Assembly: GCA_947044405.1 (NCBI GenBank)
Contig: CAMRHE010001090.1
Coordinates: forward strand, 62,001-126,000
Direction: 5' to 3'
Source of the DNA: Leptodactylus fallax
Taxonomy: Eukaryota > Chordata > Amphibia > Anura > Leptodactylidae
DNA: 64,000 nucleotides
The notes below the pieces were generated by a model, which had not been told where the DNA came from, made no database searches, and saw only the letters and a program-made list of their open reading frames with translations. Below are positions 11,096 to 55,095 of the stretch, one piece after another (positions within the stretch are counted from its first letter, which is position 1; every line of letters begins with the position of its first letter). The position numbers and the translations under genes were made by a program.

Positions 11096-11406
11096 TCTCC
11101 CGCTCCCTATAAGGCCTACATTTCCCATCATGCCCCCGGCTGATGACGTAACAGTCCCCGCCCTTCATGAAAACCCTCGGAGTCTCCGCCCCCCGTCGCC
11201 ATTTTGCGCAGTGAGCGCCGGCTCGGTCCCGCTCATTGGTTCAGATTCCCCGGCCCGGTTGATCGCCCATACTGGGTTATACACCCGTCTACGAACGCCC
11301 GCTCTGCGCCCTTTAAGCCCCCGCGTATCCTTTTCCGTTCTTGAGCCGGATGGCGACGGATTGAGTGTGCGGAGCGGAGATCAGGACTGGACGAGAAGCC
11401 GCGCAG
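11096..11406 (+). promoter_or_regulatory. SRCAP: SRCAP promoter and untranslated exon 1
   Basis: A GC- and CpG-rich island, sharply different from the AT-rich repeats before it. Visible motifs: a ZNF143/SBS-like site CTACATTTCCCATCATGC (11116-11133), a CRE-like TGACGTAA (11144-11151), a GC box in TCCCCGCCCT, the YY1-like CGCCATTTT, and a reverse CCAAT box in CTCATTGGTT. There is no TATA box, as expected for a housekeeping chromatin gene. The transcription start is not fixed by sequence. Exon 1 ends at 11406 (GCGCAG before GTAAGT). A five-codon upstream frame ATGGCGACGGATTGA lies at 11350-11364. Confidence 0.75.
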
Positions 11407-11419
11407 GTAAGTGCCAGAC

Positions 11420-11430
11420 AAGATGGCGGC
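11420..11430 (+). promoter_or_regulatory. YY1-type site just inside intron 1
   Basis: AAGATGGCGGC matches the YY1 consensus AAnATGGCGGC exactly and lies 14 bp after the exon 1 donor. YY1 sites just downstream of the start are common in housekeeping promoters; use here is inferred. Confidence 0.55.
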
Positions 11431-11511
11431 TGAGGGAATGAATGTACAGGGAATGTGAGGGAAAAAACCGCAGGGGGGTGAAATGTGTGTCACGTAGAAA
11501 ACCGCAGGGAT

Positions 11512-13165
11512 GTATAAAATGGAGGAGCATCTAATGTATAGAGGAGGAGGAGAGGGGCATCTAATGTATAGAGGAGGAGGAGAGGGGCATCTAATGTATA
11601 GAGGAGGAGGAGGAGAGGGGCATCTAATGTATAGAGGAGGAGGAGGAGAGGGGCATCTAATGTATAGAGGGAGGAGGAGAGGGGCATCTAATGTATAGAG
11701 GAGGAGGAGAGGGGCACAAGAAGGAGGGGAGGAGAGGGGCACAGAGAGGAGGAGAGGCAAAGAGGGGGGGGGGGGCCAAGAGAGGGGGGGGGGGCCTGTG
11801 AGGAGGAGAGGGGCATCTAATGTATAGAGGGGGGAGAGGGGCATCTAATGTATAGAGGAGGAGGAGGAGAGGGGCATCTAATGTATAGGGAGGAGGAGGA
11901 GGAGAGGGGCATCTAATGTATAGAGGAGGAGGAGGAGAGGGGCATCTAATGTATAGAGGAGGAGGAGGAGAGGGGCATCTAATGTATAGAGGAGGAGGAG
12001 GAGGGGCATCTAATGTATAGAGGAGGAGGAGGAGAGGGGCATCTAATGTATAGGGGGAGAGGGGCCTGAGGAGGAGAGGGGCATCTAATGTATAGAGGAG
12101 GAGGAGAGGGGCATCTAATGTATAGAGGAGGAGGAGAGGGGCATCTAATGTATAGAGGAGGAGGAGAGGGGCATCTAATGTATAGAGGAGGAGGAGGAGA
12201 GGGGCATCTAATGTATAGAGGAGGAGGAGGAGAGGGGCATCTAATGTATAGAGGAGGAGGAGGAGGAGAGGGGCATCTAATGTACAGGGAGGAGGAGAGG
12301 GGCATCTAATGTATAGAGGAGGAGGAGGAGAGGGGCATCTAGATGGGGGGGGGGGGCCAGGAGGAGGAGGAGGAGAGGGGCATCTAATGTATAGAGGAGG
12401 AGGAGGAGAGGGGCATCTAATGTATAGAGGGGCGCGAGGAGGAGAGGGGCATCTAATGTATATAGAGGAGGAGGAGGAGAGGGGCATCTAATGTATAGAG
12501 GAGGAGGAGGAGAGGGGCATCTAATGTACAGAGGAGGAGAGGGGCATCTAATGTATAGAGGAGGAGGAGAGGGGCATCTAATGTACGGAGATGGAGGAGG
12601 AGGAGAGGGGCATCTAATGTATAGAGGAGGAGGAGGAGAGGGGCATCTAATGTTATAGAGGAGGAGAGGGGCATCTAATGTATAGAGGAGGAGGAGGAGA
12701 GGGGCATCTAATGTATAGAGGAGGAGGAGGAGAGGGGCATGTAATGTATAGAGTGGAGGAGGAGGAGAGGGGCATCTAATGTATAGGGAGGAGGAGGAGA
12801 GGGGCATCTAATGTATAGAGGAGGAGGAGGAGAGGGGCATCTAATGTATAGAGGAGGAGGAGGAGAGGGGCATCTAATGTATAGAGGAGGAGGAGGAGAG
12901 GGGCATCTAATGTATGGAGGAGGAGGAGGAGAGGGGCATCTAATGTATGGAGGAGGAGGAGGAGAGGGGCATCTAATGTATGGAGGAGGAGAGGGGCATC
13001 TAATGTATGGGGGGAGGAGGAGAGGGGCATCTAATGTATGGAGGAGGAGGAGGAGAGGGGCATCTAATGTATAGAGGAGGAGGAGAGGGGCATCTAATGT
13101 ATAGAGGAGGAGGAGGAGAGGGGCATCTAATGAACAGAGATGGAGGAGGAGAGGGGCATGTAATG
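11512..13165. repeat. Intron 1 purine-rich minisatellite, roughly 30-38 bp, about 46 units
   Basis: Units of GGGGCATCTAATGTATAGAG followed by (GAG)2-5 and AGAG. Unit length changes with the number of GAG triplets. The + strand is strongly G/A-rich, so the opposite strand yields long Pro/Leu-rich false frames. The array starts about 105 bp after the exon 1 donor. Imperfect GGGGGGGGG tracts occur near 11765, 11785 and 12347. Confidence 0.97.
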
Positions 13166-13171
13166 TATATA

Positions 13172-14457
13172 CAGTGCCTTGTAAAAGTCTTCACACCCCT
13201 TGACCTTTGTCACATTTTGTCACAACCACAAACTTCAATGTATTTCTTGAGATTTTCAGTGATAACAACACAAAGTATCAGATAATTGTGAAGTGGAAGG
13301 AAAATGATACAAGGTTATCAAATCTGTAATCCAATAAACATCTGACAGGTGTGACGTGCAAAAGTCTTCAGCCCCCTATAGCAATACTTTGTAGAGCTCC
13401 TTTGGCCACAATTCCTGCTCCGCGTCTTTTGGGCTCGGTCTCTTCCAGCTTTGCACATCTAGAGATGAGATTTCTGCCCCTTCTTCTTCTTCTTCTTTGC
13501 AGCCAGATTGGATGGAGCGTCTGTGATCAGTAATTCTCATGTCTTGCCACAGATGCTCAATGGGATTTGGGTCTGGACTGTGACTGGGCCATTCTAACAC
13601 CGGAATATTCTATCATCTAAACCCTTTACTGGAGCTCGGGCTGGAGGTTTAGGGTCATTGTCTTGCTGGAATCTCCTTCCCAGTCTTGTCTTTTGCAGCC
13701 TCCAGTCTCAGGTTTTCTTCCAGGATTGGCCTGTATTTAGCTCCCTCCATCTTGCCATCCCCTCTGAGCAGCTTCCCTGTCCCCCCAGCATGATGCTGCC
13801 CCCTATGTGTCACAGTGGGGATGGCGGGGTGCTCAGGGGGATGAGCAGGGTTACTTTGTATTTAGGCCATAAAGTTCCCCTTTGGCCTCCTCTGAGCAGA
13901 GCTCCTTCTCTCACATGTTTGCGGTGTCCCCTATATGACTTGTGGCCATAAACTGCAGACGCCACTTCTTATGTCTTTCTTACAACAATGGTTTCCTTCT
14001 TGCCGCTCCTCCATATAGATTGGCAGATTTGTGGGGTGCGCAGTGACTTCTAGTTGTCCTGTGGACAGATTCTCCCTGTACCTGAGGATTTCTGCAGCTC
14101 CTCCACAGTGACCATGGACCTCTTGGCTGCTTCTCTGACCAGCGCTCTCCTTGCTCAGTGATCTGGTAGTTTAGGTGGACGGCCATGTCTTGGTAGGTTT
14201 GCAGTTGTAGAATACTCTTCCATTTTTGGATGTTGGGTTGAACAGCGCTCCTTGGGATGCTCAAAGCTTGGGATATGTTTTTATAACCTAACCCTGCTTT
14301 ACACTTCTCCACAACGTTATCTGTGACCTGTCTGGTGAGTTCCTTGGTCTTCATGATGCTGTTTGTTCACTAGTGTTCTCTAACAAACCACTGAGGCCCT
14401 CACAGAACAGGTGTATTTATACTGAGACTGCATTACACACAGCCGGACTCTATTAAC
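13172..14457 (-). mobile_element. Tc1-like transposon in intron 1, truncated
   Basis: Left end CAGTGCCTTGTAAAAGTCTT after TA (13170-13171), directly at the end of the purine array. Same family as 36085-38619, in the opposite orientation. The other terminal repeat is missing: sequence leaves the element near 14457 and enters a 31-bp repeat. Confidence 0.85.
13376..14354 (-). pseudogene. Tc1-like transposase, broken
   Basis: 14354-13980 carries MKTKELTRQVTDNVVEKCKA and LGYKNISQALSIPRSAV (helix-turn-helix). The third block is at 13600-13540: EWPSHSPDPNPIEHLWQDM. Internal frameshifts separate the pieces. GAA-repeat sequence near 13480 has expanded within the gene. Confidence 0.8.
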
Positions 14458-14464
14458 TCATTAA

Positions 14465-14615
14465 TAGACCGGTGGCCTCGCTGTAGTGGCCGGCACAGGC
14501 CGGAGGCCTCGCTGTAGTGGCCGGCACAGGCCGGAGGCCTCGCTGTAGTGGCCGGCACAGGCCGGAGGCCTCGCTGTAGTGACCGGCACAGACCGGAGGC
14601 CTCGCTGTAGCGTCT
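14465..14615. repeat. Short 31-bp GC-rich tandem repeat, about 5 units
   Basis: Units of GGAGGCCTCGCTGTAGTGGC then CGGCACAGGCC, lying between the Tc1 fragment and the LINE fragment. Confidence 0.9.
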
Positions 14616-14619
14616 AGAC

Positions 14620-15988
14620 TGATAGATGAGCCTGGCCACCGCATTCAGAATATTCAGATGTTTTTGAGGTGGAGATGACATGAGCGTGCGAGTGATTGGA
14701 TATGGGGAGTGAAGGAAAGGTCTGAGTCAGACATAACCCCGAGGCAGCGGGCATACTGCCTAGGAGTTATGGTAAGGCCGGAAACTGCAATGGAGATATC
14801 AGGGACAGATCTATTAGATGGTGGAAACAGCAGTAGTTCAGTCTGTGAGAGATTCAGTGTCAGATAGAGAGAAGACATGATATTAGAGACAGCAGAGAGA
14901 CAGTCACTGGTGTTCTGTATTAGTGCATAGGTGATGTCACGGGATGACGTATATAATTGGGTGTCATCAGCATAAAGATGGTACCGGAAGCCAAATCTGG
15001 TGATGGTTTGTCCAATGGGGGCTGTGTAGAGGGAGAAGAGCAGGGGACCTAGGACCGAGCCCTGAGGAACCCCTATGGCAAGGGGAAGAAACAGAGCCCG
15101 CAAATGATACACAGAAAGTGCGGTCAGAGAGATAAGAGAGAACCAGGAGAGAGCGGTGTCTATGAGGCCAACAGAGCGGAGCATAGTGAGGAGGAGTTAA
15201 TGGTCAAGAGTGTCAAATGCTGCTGAGAGATCTAGAAGAATAAGAAGAGAGAAGTCACTTTTGGATTTAGCCGTCAGGAGATCATTGGAGACTTTTGTGA
15301 GGGCCGTTTCAGTAGAGTGCAGAGTGCGTAAGCCAAATTGTAAGGAGTCAAGAAGAGAGTTAGCAGAAACATAGTGGATTAAATGAGAATAGACCAAGCG
15401 TTCCAAGATTTTAGAGATGAAGGGGAGTTTAGAGACAGGTCGGTAGTTAGCAGCACAGGACGGGTCAAGGGAGGATTTCTTCAGTAGCGGGGTTATGACA
15501 GCATGTTTGAAAGAGGATGGAAAAATTCCAGAAGAGAGAGAGGTTAAATATTTTAGTAAGGTAAGTTGTGACAGCAGGAGACAGAGACTGGAGAAGGTGT
15601 GAGGGGAAAGGGTCACTACTGCAGGTCGTAGGGCGAGAAGAAGAAAGTAGCTGAGAGACTTCTTCTGTAACAGGTTCAAAAGATGAGAATGAGCAGTCTG
15701 AAGTGTGGTAAGTGAGGGGGTCAGTGCCACCTGGGGATTTGGCAGTTATTTCCTGACGAATCTTATCAATTTTATCATGGAAATAAGAGGCCAGGTCATC
15801 TGTGCTAAGGTCTGTGAATGGCGTCTGCACCTTGGGAGTGAGTAAGGAGTGAAAAGTTTCAAATAGCCTTTTAGGGTTACAGGAGAGAGAAGAGATGAGA
15901 GCGGTGAAATAGTCTTGTTTGGCGAGGTGAAGGGCAGAATTATAGGTTTTAAGTATAAATTTGAAGTGGAGGAAGTCTGCAGGTGTAC
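14620..15988 (-). mobile_element. LINE fragment, CR1/L2-like
   Basis: A 5'-truncated non-LTR retrotransposon on the minus strand whose upstream end abuts hAT copy 2 near 15988. It contains only part of the polymerase. The downstream end merges into the 31-bp repeat near 14615. Confidence 0.75.
14654..15830 (-). pseudogene. LINE reverse transcriptase, frameshifted
   Basis: 15730-15197: ANYRPVSKLPFISKILERLV, SLQFGLRTLHSTETALTKV and LLILLDLSAAFDTLDH (first catalytic Asp). 15184-14654: [20 protein letters not shown] and [14 protein letters not shown] (the YADD box). The order and wording fit the CR1/L2 group. A frameshift near 15190 and earlier ones make it inactive. Confidence 0.85.
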
Positions 15989-16862
15989 GTGATTTTCCAC
16001 TTATTATACTCTGGGATCTGAAGAGACCCCACAGTATAATAATAGCTAGTGAGTGCCAAAAATTGGAATATTATAAAAGTTAGAATATTATACTGTGTGC
16101 AGGGGGCACTATGGTACATAATACCGTGTGCAGGGGCCACTATGGAGGATAATACCGTGTGCAGGGGCCACTATGGAGGATAATACCGTGTGCAGGGGCC
16201 ACTATGGGGCATAATACCGTATGCAAGGGTCACTAGGGAGCATAATACTGTGTGCAGGGGCCACTATGAGACATAATACCGTGTACAGGGGCCACTATGG
16301 AGCATAATACCGTGTGCAGGGGCCGCTATGGGACAAAATACCGTGTACAGGGGCCGTTATGGGACATAATACAGTGTGCAGGGGCCACTATGGGGCATAA
16401 TACTGTGTGCAGGGGCCACTATGAGACATAATACCGTGTACAGGGGCCACTATGGAGGATAATACCGTGTGCAGGGGCCGTTATGGGACATAATACCGTG
16501 TACAGGGGCCACTATGGAGCATAATACCGTGTGCAGGGGCCGCTATGGGACAAAATACCGTGTACAGGGGCCGTTATGGGACATAATACAGTGTGCAGGG
16601 GCCACTATGGGGCATAATACTGTGTGCAGGGGCCACTATGAGACATAATACCGTGTACAGGGGCCACTATGGAGGATAATACCGTGTGCAGGAGCCGTTA
16701 TGGGACATAATACCGTGTACAGGGGCCACTATGGGACAAAATACCGTGTACAGGGGCCGTTATGGGACATAATACAGTGTGCAGGGGTCGCTATGGGACA
16801 TAATACCGTGTGCAGGGGTCGTCAGACTTAGAATTATTGAGTGGCACTCCGAGTACCTCAAC
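15988..16862. mobile_element. hAT element copy 2, partial, with about 23 internal units
   Basis: Its left part (TCCACTTATTATACTCTGGG then ATCTGAAGAG) matches copy 1 from about 4598. After that, 31-bp units with GTGCAGGGGCCACTATGG fill 16090-16815. Then GTCGTCAGAC and GGCACTCCGAGTACCTCA match copy 1 from about 5045. The part of copy 1 between 4735 and 5045 is missing and both termini are absent. Confidence 0.8.
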
Positions 16863-17102
16863 TTTGTCATGTGACAGATTCCCGGACTCTTCATGTTTCT
16901 TTATCTCCTCTCGGTGAGGCCGCCGCCATGTTTTTGGTGCTGACATTCGCTTCTCTCTTCGTTTTAGTGCATTAAGCAAGTCTGAAGGCCCAGGCTGGAG
17001 AGTCTGGCCCAGGATGAGGCAGCATCCCAGCATGCCCTGCAACAGCTCAGAGTCCCTTTACTGGAGTATCGAGAGAGAGAAGAGTCTGCTAGACGTGTCC
17101 CA

Positions 17103-50185
<33,083 letters not shown>

Positions 50186-50560
50186 GTCACTAGGTCCAGA
50201 AGTGGCCAATGTGTTTTCTTTGGTGAGAAGCCTCCTTGGCAGATAGCTTGGGGAAAAGGAGGAATCCCCAATGATTGACACCCCCCTTCCCCCCATTTGT
50301 TTTGGGGCTGGCAGAGTGTTGGCTGTGTAACTGCAGTCCTGGTACTGAGAATCACAATCTATGCAAGAGGATGGGATGGACATTGCAGGAGGATCAGGCA
50401 CTACGTTCTCACCAGAGTTGTCAGGCCCTGTAGTATTAGGTGTCACTGGGGGGGGATCTGGGCATGTCACGGGCACTCACAGCCTCCGGGCTCTGGACTT
50501 GTTTCTACAGAAGTTCCTGTATTTCTTTGAAAATAAAGTGTTGAGTTAAGTGCGTTGTGT
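50186..50560 (+). other. SRCAP: SRCAP 3' untranslated region
   Basis: About 350 nt after the stop leads to AATAAA at 50532-50537, followed by a GT-rich stretch TGCGTTGTGTGTGAC typical of cleavage/polyadenylation. Cleavage is expected about 10-30 nt after the signal. Confidence 0.8.
50532..50537 (+). terminator. SRCAP: Polyadenylation signal of SRCAP
   Basis: Canonical AATAAA, 347 nt after the stop codon, with a GT-rich element about 15 nt downstream. No competing signal is seen between the stop and this point. Confidence 0.85.
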
Positions 50561-50609
50561 GTGACAAGGCCCCTCTGTCCCGGGGATTGGATGGTGCCCG
50601 ATTCTTGTT

Positions 50610-50976
50610 AAAGGGAATCTATCATGAGCTCAGTCTGGTCTGATTCCAAAACTGGCAATGCACATAAAATTCTATATTTTTGTCTGTTGTAACATTGGAA
50701 TAAAGTTGTTGATAGTGTTGTCTTCCTGTCCCTAATGTCCTTGGTGCCGCCTTCGCTCAGAGCTCTCATTAGGCGCTGTATGACGACAGACATGGCTTGT
50801 GTTGACTTACCAGACTGAAGAATGGGAACGGAGAGGAAAGTTGAGGACGTCCGAGCGCAAAATGTCATCTGCTCTTCTGCGGATTGCTGGCGTAACATCA
50901 TGGCTGGACCTGAGCTGAGCATTGCCTGCTTGTAGTGGCAGGAGGCGCATGCTTTCCTTCATGATAGATTCCCTTT
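50610..50976. mobile_element. Miniature inverted-repeat element, 367 bp
   Basis: The ends AAAGGGAATCTATCATGA and TCATGATAGATTCCCTTT are perfect inverted repeats. No coding capacity. I recall similar termini in frog miniature elements; the superfamily is not established. Confidence 0.75.
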
Positions 50977-51224
50977 TCCCGCCATATTGTATTATTTAGC
51001 AGTATGACGTGGTCCTCTGTCATCTCAGTCCTGATATGTACTTGTACTCTAAGGTTGCTTCACACTATAAGGTTAGGCCAGACCCAGATCTCCATAATCG
51101 TGTTGTATTATAGCATCAGATTTCTGCCCACGATAACTGAAGCTCTCAATCTTAGTGCAGCGTGAATAGCAGATAAGATCTCAAGGAAATGGAGGGCAAT
51201 GAGGTCACAAGCCAAGGATGGTGA

Positions 51225-51588
51225 TTTTTCTTGATGGTGAGGTCACAGTCTATGTAACTGGGCAGTCTATGGATGGCAATGACTCAGGACCATGAGGTCA
51301 TAGTATGTAGCTGGGCTATCTATGGATGGTGGTGTCTCGGGTAGGACAGTGAGGTCATAGTATGTAGCTGGGCTATCTATGAATGGTGGTGTCTCGGGTA
51401 GGACTGAGGTCACACAGGCTATGTAACTGGGCAGTCTATGGATGGCAATTACTCGGGACCATGAGGTCATAGTATGTAGCTGGGCTATCTATGGATGGTG
51501 GTGTCTCGGGTAGGACAGTGAGGTCATAGTATGTAGCTGGGCTATCTATGGATGGTGGTGTCTCGGGTAGGACAGTGAGGTCATAGTA
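51225..51588. repeat. 57-bp minisatellite, 5' part
   Basis: About six units containing GTAGCTGGGCTATCTATGGA and GGTGTCTCGGGTAGGACAGT, with some degenerate units (ACTCAGGACCATGAGGTCA). Tc1 copy B is inserted in the TA of CATAGTATGTAG in one unit. Confidence 0.92.
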
Positions 51589-53155
51589 CAGTCATGGCCA
51601 AAAGTTTTGAGAATGATACAAATATTAATTTTTACAAAGTCTACTGCTTCAGTTTTTCTAATGGCAATTTGCATATACTCCAGAATGTTATAAAGAGTGA
51701 TCAGCTTAACAGCAATTACTTGCAAAGTCAATATTTGCCTAGAAAATGAACCTTATCCCCCAAAACACATTTCAACATCATTGCAGCCCTGCCTTAAAAG
51801 GACCACCTAACATCGTTTCAGTGATTGCTCCATTAACACAGGTGTGGGTGTTGATGAGGACAGGGCTGGAGATCAATCTGTCATGATTAAGTAAGAATGA
51901 CACCACTGGACACTTTAAAAGGAGGCTGGTGCTTGCCATCATTGTTTCTCTTCTGTTAACCATGGTTATCTCTAAAGAAACACGTGCAGTCATCATTGCA
52001 CTGCACAAAAATGGCCTAACTGGGAAGAGTATTGCAGCTAGAAAGATTGCACCTCAGTCAACAATCTATCGCATCATCAAGAACTTCAAGGAGAGAGGTT
52101 CCATTGGTGCCAAAAAGGCTCCAGGGCGCCCAAGAAAGACCAGCAAGCGGCAGGACCGTCTCTTAAAAGTGTTTCAGCTGCGGGATCGGGCTACCAGCAA
52201 TGCAGAGCTTGCTGAGGAATGGCAGCAGGCAGGTGTGAGTGCATCTGCACGCACTGTGAGGTGGAGACTCTTGGAGCAAGGCCTGGTCTCAAGGAGGGCA
52301 GCAAAGAAGCCACTTCTCTCCAGAAAAAACATCAGGGACAGACTGATATTCTGCAAAAGGTACAGGGAGTGGACTGCTGAGGACTGGGGGAAAGTCATTT
52401 TCTCTGATGAATCCCCTTTTCCATTGTTTGGAACATCTGGAAAACCGCTTATTCGGAGAAGAAGAGGTGAGCGCTACCACCAGTCTTGTCTCATGCCAAC
52501 TGTAAAGCATCCTGAAAGCATTCATGTGTGGGGTTGCTTCTCAGCCAAGGGAATCGGCTCTCTCACAGTCTTGCCTAAAAACACAGCCATGAATAAAGAA
52601 TGGTACCAGAATGTCCTCCAAGAGCAACTTCTCCCAACCGTCCCAGAGCAGTTTGGCGCTCAACAATGCCTTTTCCAGCATGATGGAGCACCTTGCCATA
52701 AAGCAAAGGTGATAACTAAATGGCTCAGGGAACAAAACATAGAGATTTTGGGTCCATGGCCTGGAAACTCCCCAGATCTTAATCCCATTGAGAACTTGTG
52801 GTCAATCATCAAGAGACGGTTGGACAAACAAAAACCAACAAATTCAGACAAAATGAAAGCATTGATTCTGCAAGAATGGACTGCTATCAGTCAGGATTTG
52901 GTCCAGAAGTTGATTGAGAGCATGCCAGGGAGAATTGCAGAGGTCCTGAAGAAGAAGGGTCAACACTGCAAATATTGACTTGCTGCATTAACTCATTCTA
53001 ACTGTCAATATAAGCTTCTGTTACTCATAATATGAATGCAATTCTATTTCTGTATGTGATAAAAACATCTGACAAACACACATAAAAACCAGAGGGCAGC
53101 AGATCATGTGAAAATATAATATTTGTGTCATTCTCAAAACTTTTGGCCATGACTG
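51589..53155 (+). mobile_element. Tc1-like transposon, copy B, complete, 1567 bp
   Basis: Ends CAGTCATGGCCAAAAGTTTT and inverse with TA duplications (51587-51588, 53156-53157). Nearly identical to copy A 9 kb away, apart from scattered substitutions and the 13 bp missing from copy A. Confidence 0.97.
51929..52978 (+). CDS. Tc1-like transposase, 349 aa, intact
   Basis: Complete DDE transposase. The natural start is probably the ATG of MVISKETRAVIIALHKNGLT (about 51962), giving about 338 aa; the longer frame begins at an earlier ATG or alternative start. Helix-turn-helix KSIAARKIAPQSTIYRIIKN, GRP linker PGRPRKTSKRQ, catalytic D in VIFSDESPFPLFG, D in FQHDGAPCHKAK, E in SPDLNPIENLWSIIKRR. Ends at TGA after KKKGQHCKY. 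No lesion is seen, so it may be a source of active enzyme. Confidence 0.93.
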   Translation: MLAIIVSLLLTMVISKETRAVIIALHKNGLTGKSIAARKIAPQSTIYRIIKNFKERGSIGAKKAPGRPRKTSKRQDRLLKVFQLRDRATSNAELAEEWQQAGVSASARTVRWRLLEQGLVSRRAAKKPLLSRKNIRDRLIFCKRYREWTAEDWGKVIFSDESPFPLFGTSGKPLIRRRRGERYHQSCLMPTVKHPESIHVWGCFSAKGIGSLTVLPKNTAMNKEWYQNVLQEQLLPTVPEQFGAQQCLFQHDGAPCHKAKVITKWLREQNIEILGPWPGNSPDLNPIENLWSIIKRRLDKQKPTNSDKMKALILQEWTAISQDLVQKLIESMPGRIAEVLKKKGQHCKY

Positions 53156-53270
53156 TATGTAGCTGGGCTATCTATGGATGGTGGTGTCCCGGGTAGGACA
53201 GTGAGGTCACATAGGCTATGTAGCTGGGCAGTCTGTGAATGGTGATGTCTCAGGACTGTGAGGTCAAAGT
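53156..53270. repeat. 57-bp minisatellite, 3' part
   Basis: About two units continue after Tc1 copy B (GTAGCTGGGCTATCTATGGA, then a degenerate GTAGCTGGGCAGTCTGTGAA), showing the transposon split the array. Confidence 0.88.
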
Positions 53271-53384
53271 CATGGCCCTAAAACAATGTCATGTTACGGC
53301 TGAGGATACACCGATATTGTGGCCATGACTTCTGATGTGCAGCACATACACTTATGAAAATGAATGCCTTTTCAACCCATTTAA

Positions 53385-53871
53385 AGAGGACCTTTCACGT
53401 CCTCATGTATATGCTGTTTTACATACTGCTAGAAAGCTGACAGTGCACTGAATTCAGCGTACTGTTGGCTTTCCTGTTATGTGCCCTTAGGCTGGAGCTA
53501 TCGGTGGTCTTAGTTTGACCGTCCACCATCAGAAGGGCGTTCCTGACAGTCTAGTTGGGCTGCGAGGAACGTCCCCCCTGACTGTGCTCTTCCATAGCCC
53601 TGTACTTGGGGGTGTTCCTCACAGCTCAGCGTCATCACTGGCATGTAAGGAATGCCCCCTCTGATACTACAGGGCTATGGACGCGTTCAGTCAGGAGAGG
53701 ACGTTCCTCACAGCCCAGCTAGACTGTCAAGAACGCCCTTCTGACAGTGGGCTGAGACCGGTAACTGCACAGATATCTCCATTCCCGGGGCACATAATGG
53801 AAAGCCAACAGTACGCTGAATTCTAGTGGTATATAAAACCGCATGTGCCTGAGGACATGAAAGGTCCTCTA
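53385..53871. mobile_element. Foldback miniature element, 487 bp
   Basis: Ends AGAGGACCTTTCACGTCCTC and AGGACATGAAAGGTCCTCT are inverted, and the similarity continues inward over much of the element (for example GAAAGCTGACAGTGCACTGA against AGCCAACAGTACGCTGAATTC inverted). No coding capacity. Confidence 0.75.
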
Positions 53872-54369
53872 AGTGCTTTACTTTATTGCATGTCTTACCC
53901 TTTCTCCTGTACCCAAAGCTTCGGTAACTGGCAGTGCATTAGTCGTGTATGAACTTTCTTTTAGTCGAGGAGCTTTGCTTTTGTAATCCACCTTGGTGAG
54001 TAAGTGGAGTAAGATTGATGGGGTCTGAAACTAACCTTTATTCATTGGAAATGAGTAGTAAGGGTTGAGGTTTCTTCCAGAGCACAGTTGGCCATATATG
54101 TGCGGACTGAAGTAGGAGACCTAGGCTGAATCCCGATGTGTGTGTAGGGGGTGGAAGTACAAGGGGCCGGCTCGAGAGGAGATTTTGATCACTGAACGAG
54201 CTCTTTGTGGTTTAGTGCTACATTCTCTATATCTTCTGCCCTAACTGTGTACGTGCTGTTGTGGGGAAGCTAGAAAGGGTCTCCAGAAAAGGAAGGGATG
54301 CCCTTTGTTCTAAGATGATAAAGTGAAGCAGTCAGGAAGATGAAATAATTTGTGGGGGGTGGAGAATTT

Positions 54370-54722
54370 CAGGGCTGTGGAGTCGGTACGCCAAAGCCCC
54401 GACTCCTCAATTTCCCCTGACTCCGACTCCACCAAAATAGGCACCGACTCCGACTCCACAGCCCTGGACTGCTAAACCTTATAGGTTCACTCAGAACTCA
54501 GTCCCATCATTATATGAGGAATAGAACAGACCTTTACAGGATTTCATCATTTTCAACATTTCATCATTTTCCCAAATTCTTATGAAAATATATTCAGCAC
54601 ATACTGCATTGTACGACTAACTGTACCAATTTATTATATATTTTGGGAGTCGGAGTCGGTCCATTTTATACCGACTCCACCAAAATAGGCACCGACTCCA
54701 CGACTCCGACTCCACAGCCCTG
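54370..54722. mobile_element. Short hAT-like element with CAGGGCTGTGGAGTCGG termini
   Basis: Left end CAGGGCTGTGGAGTCGG; right end inverse CCGACTCCACAGCCCTG. Several further inverted and direct copies of GACTCCGACTCCAC inside. I recall this terminus from dispersed vertebrate hAT elements. No 8-bp target duplication could be matched. Confidence 0.65.
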
Positions 54723-54885
54723 AGATGTTATATAGCAGCCATCATGGACTGTATGGGAAGTCACAACAGCATGTTCCAGAAAACCACCTTGTCATCACCG
54801 TTACCTTCTAGATGACTGATGTATATTGGCCTCCCCTGCCTGTAGTTCAGCTTCTGATCAGCATCTATCTTTTTTTGTTATAGAT

Positions 54886-55018
54886 TTCACCCAGCTTTCC
54901 TTCCTCTTTGCTGTGCTCTTAATCACATGGACAATCTGTGTCCTCTGTAGGCAGCGTGCTTGGGCTCCCTTCTATAATTTTCAGAAGCCATCACTAACAC
55001 TCACGGCAAAACCAAGCT
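54886..55018 (+). other. Exon-like segment encoding one membrane span
   Basis: A good acceptor (CTTTTTTTGTTATAG) is followed by an open frame: DFTQLSFLFAVLLITWTI, then CVLCRQRAWAPFYNFQ, then 12 more residues and TAA. The hydrophobic run of about 19 residues followed by C-x-x-C and basic residues resembles the membrane-anchor exon of palmitoylated adaptors, but I do not recognise the gene. No partner exon is assigned. It may be chance. Confidence 0.25.
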
Positions 55019-55095
55019 AAGTAACCCTTTCCCATTCAATCAGGTTTAGCTTAGAGCAGATACTCTGTTAGACGCCCTCTTATTATACGCTAGAC

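Noticed and set aside
11233..13285. Pro/Leu-rich minus-strand and Gly/Glu-rich plus-strand frames
   Set aside because: Translations of the purine-rich intron 1 array.
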